This document shows, piece by piece, positions 32,346 through 43,063 of a stretch of 64,000 bases of DNA; the first letter of the stretch is position 1, and every line of letters begins with the position of its first letter. The stretch is taken from positions 4,958,483-5,022,482 of the forward strand of contig JAJEKV010000071.1 in the NCBI GenBank assembly GCA_021234155.1. Direction: 5' to 3'. The notes under the pieces were generated by a model, which had not been told where the DNA came from, ran no database searches, and saw nothing but the letters and a program-made list of their open reading frames with translations. Position numbers and translations under genes: made by a program. This DNA is from Isoetes taiwanensis (lineage: Eukaryota > Streptophyta > Lycopodiopsida > Isoetales > Isoetaceae).

Positions 32346-32964
32346 TATATATATTTTGAGGCCTTTTCGTTATTTACTTAACAAGGTAAACCACCTGGCA
32401 TACCTGCTCCACAACCTCAGTGCCCTTTGCTTTTTTTTTTTTCATTTTCCCTAGTTTTTAGCCAAACCTAGGTAGTTTTCATTGTTTTTAATTGTAGGTC
32501 TAGGGTTCCTCCATAGTGAGGCCCTTTGCACGTTGCCCCTCGATTGAGGGCGGTGATGATGCAGCGCCTCGACCATGGTTGTTGAATCAGACTGAATTTT
32601 TTTTAAGAAAAATAAAAATAAAAATAAAATGAAATGCAATAGAAATAAAGGAACGAAAAAAAAAAGAAATAGAAAAAAAAGAAAAAAAATTTTTGGTTGC
32701 CTACCCTTTCATCGACAAATGTAGTAGTTAGGTAGAGAGTGATCCTTGGCTAGGTTAGAAGTTCGAGTGATCCTTGGTCGAGGCAAGACCCTGCCGCTGG
32801 CGTGCCACATTTAATTGTGCCATGCCGATGGTGGGTGTCATTGCTGATGTTGAGGATTGCTAGGGTCAACCTCCCATTTAGATGTATAGCCCTCTCCTGC
32901 CGCTTGTTGGCTTCGGTCACGCGGTGCTAAAGGGTGGGTGTTGTACTCTTATGGAAGGTCACCA

Positions 32965-33062
32965 AGAATATTTAATGAGATATACCCTATTTTTCGGACG
33001 GTGTTGTTGACGAAAAGTCCAACACTAATATAGGGAGTGGCGTATATTTCATTAAATATTCG
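32965..33062. repeat. Hairpin-forming inverted repeat inside element 2
   Basis: AGAATATTTAATGAGATATA and CCCTAT at the left are matched by the reverse complement of ATAGGG and TATATTTCATTAAATATTC at 33036-33061. The arms are about 26 bp and the loop about 45 bp, probably a small palindromic insertion. Confidence 0.65.
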
Positions 33063-33449
33063 TGACTTCGATAGGTGGTCTTATGCAATATGTTGAGTTG
33101 AGTGCTGCCAACCTCTATGAGGGAGTTCCCAGTGGAGTCAGTAGCTGGATCAGATCATAAGTTAAACTTGTGGAAGAGAATGAGAAAAATGCATTGCATA
33201 TAACCGTAACTGTCAATCTCAGTAGATAGACTATAGAGTGATTATAACCCTCAACTTGGAACTGAGTAGAGTGCCTAAAACTGTCAAGCTTGAATCGTAG
33301 TAGTTTACTAGAATCTTAATGAACCATTTCACGGCTTATTAACATTCACTAAAGTCGGTTTTTTTTTTTTCTGAGACTCTTAGGTGTTGATCTTTGCTTT
33401 GCTCTGATTGGCATATCGCTATCTATACACAGTTTCTTCTAAAGTTGCT

Positions 33450-33713
33450 ATGAATCCACAAGAGTCAGACGGGCTTAGACTAGAAGTAGCAGAGCCTCCC
33501 ATGAGCCCTAGAGAAGGACCTAGGGTAGTAGCAGAGCCCCACATGAATGTAGAGACCGAGCACTCTACTAAGATGCAAAGGAAAAGATCAAGACCCCAAC
33601 AACCATGGTCCAACCTAAGACCTGCTTTAATGAATTGGCTTTGTGGCGACCCTGTGCCGCCACCCCATCCGAAAGTTAGAGTTGATTACCACAAATGTAA
33701 GAAGGATGGCTAG
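33450..33713 (+). CDS. Unrecognised short coding region (+), element 2
   Basis: From an ATG at 33450 the product begins MNPQESDGLRLEVAEPPM and continues as a proline/arginine-rich, probably disordered segment with QRKRSRPQQPWSNLRP, ending at 33713. The frame is moderately long, and a partly mirrored minus-strand frame also exists, so coding is uncertain. It precedes the kinase-like gene on the same strand and could be its N-terminal part. No family is recognised. Confidence 0.3.
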   Translation: MNPQESDGLRLEVAEPPMSPREGPRVVAEPHMNVETEHSTKMQRKRSRPQQPWSNLRPALMNWLCGDPVPPPHPKVRVDYHKCKKDG

Positions 33714-33935
33714 ACTTCCACTCGTGGTCTCATGCGAGATCCGAAGAGCTTTTGGGCCTCGAATGATAGACCTAGAACACGAAAAGATTGATTCCGAAGG
33801 TATGCTTGGATAGATGGCAATGTATCCCGCATAACTGGAAACATGATACATGCGCATTAGCAAATCTAACTAGTCCGCTTGCTTGAGAGAGTCTTTGAAA
33901 GATAAGGTCGTGGAATGGAACACAGCTTGACGTAA

Positions 33936-35232
33936 TCGAAAAGCTCAGAAAGGAAACCCATCAACCCCCACCTAGTTAAGAAAGTCTTAGCACGCACTAT
34001 TAGAGCCAAGCGCCCCGGTGAAACCGATAAAGAGTGGGAAGCAAGAAAAAGGGCGGATGCCAAGACTATATGGTTTGCAATGGTGGATTGCTCTCAAATA
34101 ATCAACAAGACCAGAATTGGTTCGGGAACATATGGAACGGTATTCAAATGCAATATCACGGGTTCTAGTTTTCTTAAAGGCGAACCCTATTGTGTTAAAT
34201 TTGAGAATGATGACGTATGCGGTTAGAATGCGGCCAGGCCGATGTGATAGTAAAGGCCATGATGAAAAACATGAGGGAATCACAAATGCAAGGTTAGACA
34301 TGGGTCTATCATACCTTCGCATTGGTAGACAACCGGTTGGTAAAACGGGGTTGATATTTCCTACTTGGAATGGGGGTTCTTGTGCATCTCTTTTTGTGAA
34401 TCATGGAGATAATGAGTTTGCCAAGCATGCATTTAAGAGACTAGGGTATAAACCCACTGCCGAGGTCGGCGTCACGAGAAGCTTGAGCAAACGAAAAAAG
34501 CAAGAGTTATATCTTTGCTCAAAGAATAGAATAGAATAGAATAGGTTTTAGCGTCACGGAGACCAATTGGCCTATAGTGGGTGATCTAACTATGTCGCTT
34601 TTTAAGCGGCTTGCTTAAGCTTCATAAAGAGCACCATTTACACATGGACTTGCACCCGGCAATGTCTTGCTTCATTTTGAATTTGGGAAAGAGAGAGGTC
34701 GCACGGACCCCCGTGGCTTTATATATTGGTATATGTGGGGGGAGAAGAACGGTTAATAGGCACTGTGGAAGTGAAGCGGTGGGCATACAAAAACATGGAT
34801 CTTTGCCGCCAAAAGGCAATTGAGAATGAAAGGCTTGCCTATCCTTACATGCACGATGATTTGTATTGGGGTCCAAACAGAGATGGAACGAAGACGGTGA
34901 ATGCAAAGGTAGACTTTGACCTCTTAGGGCAGCCTACTTTATTTATTACCTTGCTGATTTTGCACGCAAAGCATTCTTTCTTGGAGACCATGGGTACCAA
35001 GGAACAAACCCGTGAGGTTTCAAACATGTGCGATTATTTGAAGCTAATCGTGCGTAATCCCCAATCTGAGACAAGGCACGCAAGTTTGATCCGAACCAGC
35101 TTTGAACACCATGCGGAGCACTTGGAATTGCTCTCAACACATTGCAATAAGACCCCCAAACGGAATCGATTGATTCCTCAAGTTGGGTCAGCGCACGACG
35201 ATGTTGACGACCCGGACCAAGTCACGCTTTAG
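33936..35232 (+). pseudogene. Protein-kinase-like gene carried by element 2, frameshifted
   Basis: The frame 33936-34226 contains TRIGSGTYGTVFKCNI, a textbook glycine-rich ATP-binding loop, followed by GEPYCVKFEN with the expected VAIK-like lysine. A shift then gives ECGQADVIVKAMMKNMRES, which fits the C-helix with its glutamate. Near 34612-34660, LHKEHHLHMDLHPA corresponds to the catalytic loop (H.D....N), with the asparagine reached after another shift. 34732-35232 is an open C-terminal stretch ending QVGSAHDDVDDPDQVTL. The catalytic HRD appears as HMD, an atypical form. A DFG motif is not secure (VDFDLLG at about 34912 is a candidate). At least three frameshifts; inactive in this copy. Its role in the element is unknown. 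Confidence 0.62.
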
Positions 35233-35429
35233 CGTGCCATTTATGAGCTCTCTTGTATGCAACGAAAAAAATATTAATTGAGCAATTGCTTGAAATACTT
35301 TAATAAAACATCTTTGGCATTGCTATGTTTATTTTTGTTGCACTTTTTATTTTTATAATTTATAAGTCATATTGAGTTGTTGTTTATTTCACGATTGGAT
35401 TAACGTGAAAAGCCTATTTCTTCGGAATA

Positions 35430-36121
35430 CTATTGCACAACTTGTCTAGTGCCATGCCAAAAAGAATGTCCGGGAACAACCAACGAAGTTCGCCTCTCGT
35501 GGAAGAGAAGGTGTTGGTGAAACAAAGACATGAGGGCTTAAGGCAGATGAGATCATAGTCCATTTTGAGAACTCGTGAGAAGGAGACGGGCTTTGTATTC
35601 CCTTCCCTACCTACAAAGGTCGAGGTTAGGCACAACAGATTACATGTAAAGCAGAGGAACATGCTAGGATGAATGAGTTGCGTCGAAAAAGAGTTGTTGA
35701 GGTTGAGGGCAATGGCGAAGTGGCTAAGAAACCAGGTGTCACAATTACAGAGGTGCATGGAGTTGCATGTGACATGGGGCGGTAGGCCATTTGCCGCGAT
35801 GGAGCCGATTTTGAGGGATACCGAGGCCAATTTAGACCAAACAGTTTGACAACGACCGCCAAGCTGTGAGAGAGGGTAAGTATAAGGCATATGACCTGCA
35901 AGATCCCTGAAGTCCGAGCTAGAGCTTTGGAGAGGTGGGTGCAAGTGAAAGGAACAATGATAAAAACCATGAATTCAAAGAAGACATTTGCCAAGCAAGT
36001 GTACTATGAGATTGTGAGAGGGGAGGTTGTAAATTATGCCAAAGAGAAAGTGGAAACAAGGAAGGCAAAGGGTAGCAGCAAGAGAGTGAAGCTTGTGGAG
36101 GATTCCAAAGCCTCTTGGTGA
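35430..36121 (+). pseudogene. Basic, helical coding remnant (+), element 2
   Basis: Plus-strand text includes ARMNELRRKRVVEVEGNGE, VAKKPGVTITEVHGVACDM, a stop, then from 35891 CKIPEVRARALERWVQVK and KEKVETRKAKGSSKRVKL to a stop at 36119. The lysine/glutamate-rich composition is protein-like. The longer minus-strand frames here (up to 176 codons) look like its shadow because they are serine/cysteine-rich. No family is recognised. It lies downstream of the kinase remnant on the same strand. Confidence 0.35.
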
Positions 36122-36529
36122 TGAGCCCATTACTATAACTTATTTGCTTCCAAGATGCCATAAAACTTTTAGACGAAGGCGTTGCAGCAAAAAAAAGAAA
36201 AGATTGACATATGAGGTAGATGTGAAGGCTCGTTAGAGAATGAAAAGAAGTCGAAACCTCACTTTGTCGAGAGGAAAACATGCGCTTAAAAGATCGTGGC
36301 AAATGCTCATGATGTGATGGTCGCAGTAATTACTAGCCGAGAAAGAATCGCCTTGCGCCTTTGGGTAGGGAAAATACGGTGTTGAGAATAGACAATGACC
36401 ATATCGCACAATATCAAGAGTTTTAGATTCTCGATCCCCTTAGAGTCTCCAAGGAGTGGTATTTCATACCTCCCTCGAATACCTATATGGCGGTCGGTAG
36501 GATGATGTAAAGAACGGAGACTTTAGATA

Positions 36530-36802
36530 TTGTCAAGTATGTCGCGGGAAAATCTGACCCAAGTTGGTTGGTATGCCTTAGGGTGTGGACATCGTCGATT
36601 TGAGATGTTTGTTGGATTGGATGATGGGCAAGTGGGTCTGGTCCATCAAATGATGGATATATTATACCGAGCGCAATTATGCAATGCTCAACATGCAATC
36701 ACGCGATGCCTCCCCTTGCCACCTATGGTTGCTCGCGGGGAGGGATGGAATGCTTCATCCGATTCCAAACACAGCGTGAAATGGACCTTTGGATGGGGGT
36801 AG
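36530..36802 (+). CDS. Unrecognised short open frame (+), element 2
   Basis: The 90-codon frame reads RENLTQVGWYALGCGHRRFE, then FVGLDDGQVGLVHQMMDILY, and stops at 36800. Protein-like, on the same strand as the kinase remnant, with a continuing basic stretch in another frame to about 36900. I do not recognise it. Confidence 0.3.
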   Translation: MSSMSRENLTQVGWYALGCGHRRFEMFVGLDDGQVGLVHQMMDILYRAQLCNAQHAITRCLPLPPMVARGEGWNASSDSKHSVKWTFGWG

Positions 36803-37194
36803 AAGAACCGCGTGAAGGTGAAGAGGTGCCCGGACATTAATCGGTACACGCCCCGGCTCACGGGCGGCCAGGTGATAGTAGTGCGAATGTGGATGCAGAC
36901 GATTACATTAACCCATGAGCTACTCTACATTATTTTTTTTTGATATTTTTCCCTGAGTTCTCAGATGCACATGAATGAACTAACGTTGACGAGGATTCTT
37001 TTGTCTAAATAACATTTAGGGGGTTGGGTTGCCGCATTGAGTTGTTTGTTTGTGCTGTAGTTAAGTAAAGTAAGTATGTTAGTGAGTCAAAACATCCTAA
37101 TTAAGGATTAGTGGACTTCCTAACTCGAGACTTCCAAGCTCACCCTGGCTTGGTCTCCTTCGTTTCCTGTTTATCGTATCTAATTTGCCCCCTA

Positions 37195-37365
37195 GGATGA
37201 CATCGCTCACTCAGGTGGCGAATTAGATACGTTGAACAGGAAACTCGAAAAGGGAGTAAGCCTTGGATGGTTGGATGGTCAGGATGAGGTCGCTCACTCA
37301 TTTTAGGTGGCGATTTAGATACATCAAGCAAGAAACTCGAAAAGGGAGTAAGCCTGAATTAGATC
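37195..37365. repeat. Inverted and direct repeat cluster, element 2
   Basis: GTTTCCTGTT and CGTATCTAATTTGCC (37165-37190) are answered by the inverse GGCGAATTAGATACG and AACAGGAAAC (37217-37245). The unit GGCGA(A/T)TTAGATAC...GAAACTCGAAAAGGGAGTAAG is then repeated directly at about 37310-37350. Confidence 0.65.
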
Positions 37366-37373
37366 GCGACCCT

Positions 37374-37590
37374 CTTGAATGGTTGTCAAGTCACTAGGCC
37401 TTATATTCTCCATGGCAAACAATATAGACTTCTCAAAATTCTTGTTACCTCCTTTATAAGGAGCGAGCTTTGCTCTGACTCTCTTCTGCGTGTCTCAGTG
37501 TCAATATATCTTAGATACTTTGCTAGGTTATATTACACAAAGACGCGCAAAATGGGGGTCGGAGCAGAAATCGTTCGTTCTAAAGGAGGT
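37374..37590. repeat. Direct repeat R, copy 1, element 2
   Basis: The block from GAATGGTTGTCAAGTCAC through AAACAATATAGACTTCTC and TTGCTCTGACTCTCTT to ATGGGGGTCGGAGCA recurs at 38030-38251. The two copies lie about 655 bp apart with a palindrome pair between them. Next to copy 1, the AAGGTTTTTGAGTACTC block (37595-37672) has its own second copy at 38447-38521. Confidence 0.8.
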
Positions 37591-37700
37591 TACAAGGTTT
37601 TTGAGTACTCTATTTTTATTGTGACCACGGAGGATATAAGGCCTAGTGGTTGCTTGCGATTCTGTGGGTTCATTAGATGTTAGTGATTGATGAGTTCAAG

Positions 37701-37819
37701 CATCGAGACTTCCCCGTTTTTCTTTCCCCCTGGCTCTTTGGGCAATGTAGCTTAGTTTACATGCTAAGTTCCATTGTCCAAAGAGCCGGGGGAAAGCAAA
37801 GATTGGGACGTCTCGATGC
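37701..37819. repeat. Palindromic repeat P1
   Basis: CATCGAGACTTCCCC ... GGCTCTTTGGGCAATG at the left is mirrored by CATTGTCCAAAGAGCC ... GGGACGTCTCGATG at the right, around a TAGCTTAGTTTACATGCTAAG centre. It could fold into a hairpin of about 55 bp per arm. Similar copies lie at 37870-37986 and 39011-39130, and a half copy in element 1. Confidence 0.85.
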
Positions 37820-37869
37820 CTGGACCCAGGTCTTCGGGTTAATTGGATGTTAGTGAGTGATGAGTTCAG

Positions 37870-37986
37870 GCATCGAGACTTCCCAATCTTTCTTTCCCCT
37901 CCTCTTTGGGCAATGCAACTTAGTTTACATACTAAGTTCCATTGTTCAAAGAGGGGTGAAAGCAAGGTTTGGGAAGTCTCGATGCT
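37870..37986. repeat. Palindromic repeat P2
   Basis: GCATCGAGACTTCCCAATC ... CTCTTTGGGCAATG pairs with CATTGTTCAAAGAG ... GTTTGGGAAGTCTCGATGC. Its right arm and flank (GGTCTCTTTCATC) are nearly identical to 10842-10915 in element 1. Confidence 0.85.
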
Positions 37987-38029
37987 TGTATTCAGGTCTC
38001 TTTCATCCTGGCCTGGAGCGTGACTTTCT

Positions 38030-38251
38030 TGAATGGTTGTCAACTCACCAGGCTTTATATTGTTCGCTGCAAACAATATAGACTTCTCGAAATTCTTGTT
38101 ACCTCCTCTAGAAAGAGCGAGTTTTGCTCTGACTCTCTTGTGTAGTCACTCTGTGTCAATGTAGCTTAGTCACTTTGCTAGGTTATATTACACAAAGAGG
38201 CTCACAATGGGGGTCGGAGCAAAAATCGTTCATTCTAGAGGTTGAACTTGC
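38030..38251. repeat. Direct repeat R, copy 2, element 2
   Basis: Second copy of the block at 37374-37590 with scattered substitutions and small indels. It continues into an unrelated stretch after AAATCGTTCATTCTAGAGG. Confidence 0.8.
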
Positions 38252-38538
38252 TATGACGTCAGAGGTGAGAGCGCACTCTAATTTCAAGTCAAAGTGGTGC
38301 CTGGGTGTTGTCCATCTATATAGCGGTTGTTAGGCACCAAATCATGGAACATCCTAACTCCCACTATTGATGGAGAACCTTGAGCATCACTATGACTTCA
38401 AATTAGAGTACGCGTCCCCTTTGGCAACGTGGTGGATTGTAGGTAACAAGGTTTTTGAGTACTCTATTTTTATTGTGGCAGCGGATGATATCAGCCTAGT
38501 GGTTGCTTGCGATTCTGTGGTTGCACGCCGATGGCATG

Positions 38539-38697
38539 CCAAATCGCCATTTGGATGCCATCTGGACCTATAATTTGTACCTCCATTCCTTTGGGTGGCA
38601 CATGCCATGCAAACCCATTTGGGTATTCAGAGCATGTGCCACCCAGAGGAATAGAGTACAGATTATAGGTCCAGATAGCATTCAAAGCCCAATTTGG
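38539..38697. repeat. Foldback repeat F
   Basis: CCAAATCGCC...GGTGGCACATGC at 38539-38605 is mirrored by GCATGTGCCACCC...CCCAATTTGG at 38632-38697, giving arms of about 66 bp with a short loop. It is unrelated in sequence to the P palindromes beside it. Confidence 0.8.
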
Positions 38698-39010
38698 CAT
38701 ACCGGGTTATTCCCTTTATTCCGACTTGGGTACCGGTATTTTGTGAACCCAGGATGGATCGATTCGTCCGGGCTGGTCCGGAGGTCTGTTTGCCCCCTTC
38801 TTCGCGATGCGTAGATTACTTCTCATCGAAGCGGGCGCATGCTAAGAGGCAGTGCAACAACGGAGGTCGAGGACGGGTCTGATCCAAACGAAGGTTTTCA
38901 GGGCACTGCGGTTACACATGAAAGAAACATAGAAAGAACTATCATACATGAACCCAGGTCTTTGGGGGTAAGTTCGACATAAAATAAGATAGCTCAGTGA
39001 TTGACGAGTT

Positions 39011-39130
39011 CAAGCAACGACACTTCCCACTCTTTCTTTCCCCGCCTCTTTGGGCAATGTAGCTTAGCTTGAATGCTAAGTTCCATTGTCCACAGAGGCG
39101 GGGTGAGCAAGATTGGGAAATTCTCGATGC
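39011..39130. repeat. Palindromic repeat P3
   Basis: Third, more diverged copy of the P palindrome: ACTTCCCACTCTTTC ... CTCTTTGGGCAATG against CATTGTCCACAGAG ... GATTGGGAAATTCTCGATGC. Confidence 0.8.
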
Positions 39131-39639
39131 TTTGACTTTGATACCCGGTCGACTGATGTTACAAATGAATGAAACATGGACGGAAGTTACATGAACCATC
39201 ATACAATACATGAAAGAAACATCATACATGAAAGGAAAATTCCACAAGGTAACGAAATATATGGAAGACAAAAAACTTGTAACAAAAAAATTTTACTTTT
39301 TAATTCATAGTGCCGGGATGGTTACAATAGTTTTGAACATCCTCATACACGATTACAATATAGGACCGAGGGTAGTCATCACCTCCTCTCTCTAGACATC
39401 ACCGTCTTCATCAATTTCATCATCCGCACTTCCGTCTTCTTACGCGGTGGCCTAGGCTCAACCTCCTCCTCGGCCCTTTCCCTTCTTGGGCGCCCCTCGA
39501 GATGTGTTCTTTCGACTCGTTGTTTGTTTGTGCGGGTCATTGGCATTGAGAGTCCGCTAGCTCGCGTACCATTAAGTCCTCGGGCTGATCTCTTGTATTA
39601 CTTGGACACGGCCTTTTCGTATCGACTCCTCTTACGTAT

Positions 39640-41992
39640 CTTATTTGCGTAAATGAAGGTTGTCCGAGAACATGTTCTTGTCTAAATCATCTTCAAAGAT
39701 CGACAAAATGGGTACGTTGAATGTCCTCGTCAACATGGTTAGCGGCATTTCTGAGCAAGCGGCTCGTCCTCCGCTTGTCTTGAAGTTGTCCTCTTCCGCC
39801 GAATCTGCATCCATGAAAGGGGCGCATCTTATCAACTACGGCTGCACTCTTTGCTTGCGATTCAAGAGGCCTTGATTTGAGAAGTTATATACAAGTTTGT
39901 CGGCCTTCTTATCGCGGGAGGCGATTTCATGTGTCACACTATGTATATATTCATAAGCACTCCAGTTTCTCTCACTTGCACTATTGGAGGATACCAAGGA
40001 GAGGATAGTCATTGCAAGGGCTGTGGCGTATCAAGAACCTTTGTCCATGGGCTTGCCACCATGCATAAGATTCCATATTTGGTTCCTTCTTGTGACTCTC
40101 CGATTGCATCGTGAAGCTCTTCATCATCCACCTTCCACTCAAGTTCTCGGTATTGATTAACTTCGGCAATGAAAACTTTGTAGTCCGGCTGTTGGGGTAA
40201 AACATTTTTGCAACCTTCTTCAATGAACCCATCACTTCTTTATCGTATGCTGGTCCATATCATGGTTTGTGTGGGTCTAAGGCATGTAGCGGCGCCATGA
40301 AGATCATTGTAGGACTTCTTCCATCGTTCATTGAAGTCTCTAAGCGATCTTCAGCGCGCTTAGCATTGTCAAAGGGTGCATTAGGGCCATCAGCGTTCTA
40401 GAAAGGATTGAATGGAGTGCCGGCACCTCCACACCTTTCGGGCTTGCCTTCGAAGAATCAAGGGTTTTGATGGCATGACAAAGCGGGTTGCATGCACTTG
40501 ACAACATTCTTAACGCCTCTCCAAAATGTCTCGCCCAAGCATTTCAAGAAGAAGCGGCTGACTTCTTTGCCGGTGTTTTGAAGCATTTTTCCCTTCGCCT
40601 CCTCTCCCATTCAAAGAACTTTATGGTTGAAGGTCGAGATAATCGAAGTCGCGACACACGAGCACTCTTTCAAGACAAATGTAATTGGAACCAAACCGGT
40701 CGCCCGGGATTCATGAGTGCAAAGGGCCAACCGACAATAATGACTTGTATATGGCGTAAATTGCGGCTTCTTTGTGATGAATTTCCGCGAGGCGGCGGGC
40801 CTTTTGAATGGGATCTTTGAACCAAGCGTCTTCGTGAAAACCAGTCCTTCAAAGAATAAGTTTAGGCAATGGCATTGGCGGTGGTCGCATGCAATCACGG
40901 AAATTGGACTCCAACATTTCACCCGCTAACTTACAATTAGATGCATTGTCCATTCGACTGAAATATTCTCTTGGTCCAAAACTCTCTATCACGACCTTTG
41001 TCTTTTGAAAAATCCAATCTCCCTGTGACTTGGTGAGTTTTTGGTTTCTACGGTTTTCAAGAATACTTAGCCGGATGGATATCGATCATGAAATTTATAA
41101 GATGGTCCTTGTTTACATTGCTCCAACCATGGTGACTAGAGAGGTGGCACGGCTTGAAGAACACGACTTAACCAGTTTCACCCTCTCGACCATTCTTCCA
41201 TGAATTTCATCCACCATTTTGTTATTCGCATGTTTGTATGAAGGCAATCTAAAATTTGGGCCTGCTTTGGCAACTTCTGGAAGGCTTCTTTGATTGCTTT
41301 GTGCTCCAAAAATATGTGGAGACAACTTCGGCATATAGAAAGGCCTCTACAACCTTCAATTTGCGTCTTCTTGGTTGCTCACGAAGTTAAGCACTGGTCA
41401 ACCCTCCGTTGCTTAGTCCGCTCTTTCCACTATCTGAATTGTCTACGCCATTCTTTTTCGCCTGCGTGCTTAACCCACCTATCGACCCTAGTCCACCCTC
41501 CTCGTTGGTTGGTGCGTTACCGGCTGCAGGAGGGTGGTGTAATTGATCTCTTCTTCTTGGCATGGTGAAGGTTCTTGGCTATCCCTTTGGCTGTGTTCTT
41601 ACGCTTCTATTCTTTTTCGACCCAACACTTCAAGTGCATCTTGTCGTATGTCGCCAGATGCATTACATGTTTGCACCCCAATTCTAGGATCCCGTAAAAG
41701 ATGAGCTCGTATATTTGTCGCGAATCCATTTATTGACGATGTACCCACAAAATACACATTGCCACTCATTACGACCAAATTCCTTCACAAATCCCCACTC
41801 GGGACCTCTCTTTGGGACCACCGGGATTTCGGACATATAATTCTTCCCGCGTCTTTGTTCCGGCTCCCGTAGCCTGCCATGGCCAGCGCAATGGTTGCGC
41901 ACCCCTAGACGATGATGCATGACGCCGGCGGCGCCGGATGTGGATGCATGGCCGCGGCGGCACGATGTAGATGCATGACCGGTGGCATCCAA
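39640..41992 (-). pseudogene. hAT-family transposase of element 2, frameshifted
   Basis: Reading downward, the N-terminal frame (41992-41684) contains GFVKEFGRNEWQCVFCGYI, a BED-type zinc-finger-like start (W.C.fCg), followed by a frame with YKHANNKMVDEIHGRM. Middle frames show PFKRPAASRKFITKKPQF. The C-terminus is clear: ESYAWWQAHGQ at about 40080-40048, then in another frame LVSSNSASERNWSAYEYIH and ADKLVYNFSNQGLLNRKQ (about 40010-39845). This is the hAT dimerisation signature (WW...G, S.SERNWS....IH, L..L.Y...N..L). An acidic tail (SIFEDDLDKN) ends at about 39641. The reading frame changes many times; some changes may be introns, but stops within motifs indicate decay. It encodes the cut-and-paste enzyme matching the element's 8-bp target duplication. 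Confidence 0.83.
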
Positions 41993-42429
41993 GGGCCGCT
42001 AATATGCTATCTAAAATTATTGTCCCTGTTTTAGTATGCTAAAGGGTAAAGACTCATAATCGTCCAAACTAAAGGCGAGGTCTATATAATGAAGAGCAAG
42101 CTCACTGCGCATATGTTACATTGACGTCCGGTTGAACGTAAGGAGTGAAGGGCGGGAACCTATAGGTCTCTAAGGAACGAGGGTAGGAACCCAAGATTAG
42201 GAAAACTTCGTGAAGGAGGAATCTCACTTCACAATTCGGTCGAGCCCCGGGGACGCAAAAACCCACACCTCAAAGGTGACCGTTTCCCAAGGAGTATGTG
42301 GACTCAACCCGGTGGTCAGCGTTGAGGCGAATTCTATAGCTAAACAAGTTTTCCTTAAATATAATATTTCACACGCACAAAATAGACCCAACGATGATGG
42401 CATAAAAAGTTTTTTCCCTTAGCAAAAAG

Positions 42430-42828
42430 GCCCAAGATGCTTTGCAAAGTTTTGGCGTGTTTAAAAACAAACTGTTTAAACTGCTTGGCGAAGTCCGGTT
42501 CGCAAGTTTTAAACAAGATTTTTTGCGTCTGTGAACGAAAATAGTTTCGTAGCGAACTTGTCTGTTTTAAACTACGCGAAGATGTTTTCGCGTAAAGCGA
42601 AAGCAGTTCATTTCTTCACGTGAAACTATTTACGGTTCGGCGTGGCGAAAAATCTTCTTCGTTTAAAACTAAACCAGCGTAAAGTTTAAAATTTGTTTTT
42701 TAAACTAAAGCGAAATTTTTCCGAAATTTTTAGCCGTATTTTTGACGTATTAAACGTCAATTTTGAGCCGTATCAAACGAAAAATACGTATTGCATATAA
42801 AACGTATACAGTATTGAACCTATCCCTG
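42430..42828 (-). repeat. Element 2 right terminal and subterminal inverted repeat
   Basis: It ends CAATACTGTATACG (inner) to CAGGGATAGGTTC (outermost) when read inward from 42828. It is packed with TTTAAAC, TACGCGAA and GCGTAAAG words as in the left end. Confidence 0.65.
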
Positions 42829-43063
42829 GTTTAACAACACTCATTTTGTTTTACAGCTTATAAAGGAAATTATGGAGAGTAGACGGAACACGCAATGTTA
42901 TAAAGGGGATTATGGACAGTAAACGAAGCATCGTCTTAAGAAATGGATGTCTTGAGAAATAGTTGCTGCTTTAGAACACTATTGCACATTGAACCCAAGA
43001 TGAAAGAACTGAAGCAAACACAAGGTGTGGTTTCTAAAATTGTTTTTTTTTTGCATTCATTGT

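Larger units (their letters stand above)
31976..42828. mobile_element. Element 2: large hAT-family transposon with captured or accessory genes
   Basis: Inverted ends begin TGAGGATAGGTTTCA at the left and, on the minus strand, CAGGGATAGGTTCAA at the right. They are flanked by GTTTAACT (31968-31975) and GTTTAACA (42829-42836), an 8-bp duplication with one mismatch. An 8-bp duplication and C/TAGGG-type ends are hallmarks of hAT elements. The minus strand at 39640-41992 encodes a hAT transposase. The left half has a plus-strand kinase-like gene and other coding pieces; the centre is a cluster of palindromes. At about 10.85 kb it is far longer than ordinary hAT elements (3-5 kb). All genes carry frameshifts. 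Confidence 0.75.

Noticed and set aside
35414-35944. 176-codon minus-strand frame in element 2
   Set aside because: Cysteine/serine/leucine-rich text without motifs, mirroring a more plausible lysine/glutamate-rich plus-strand reading.
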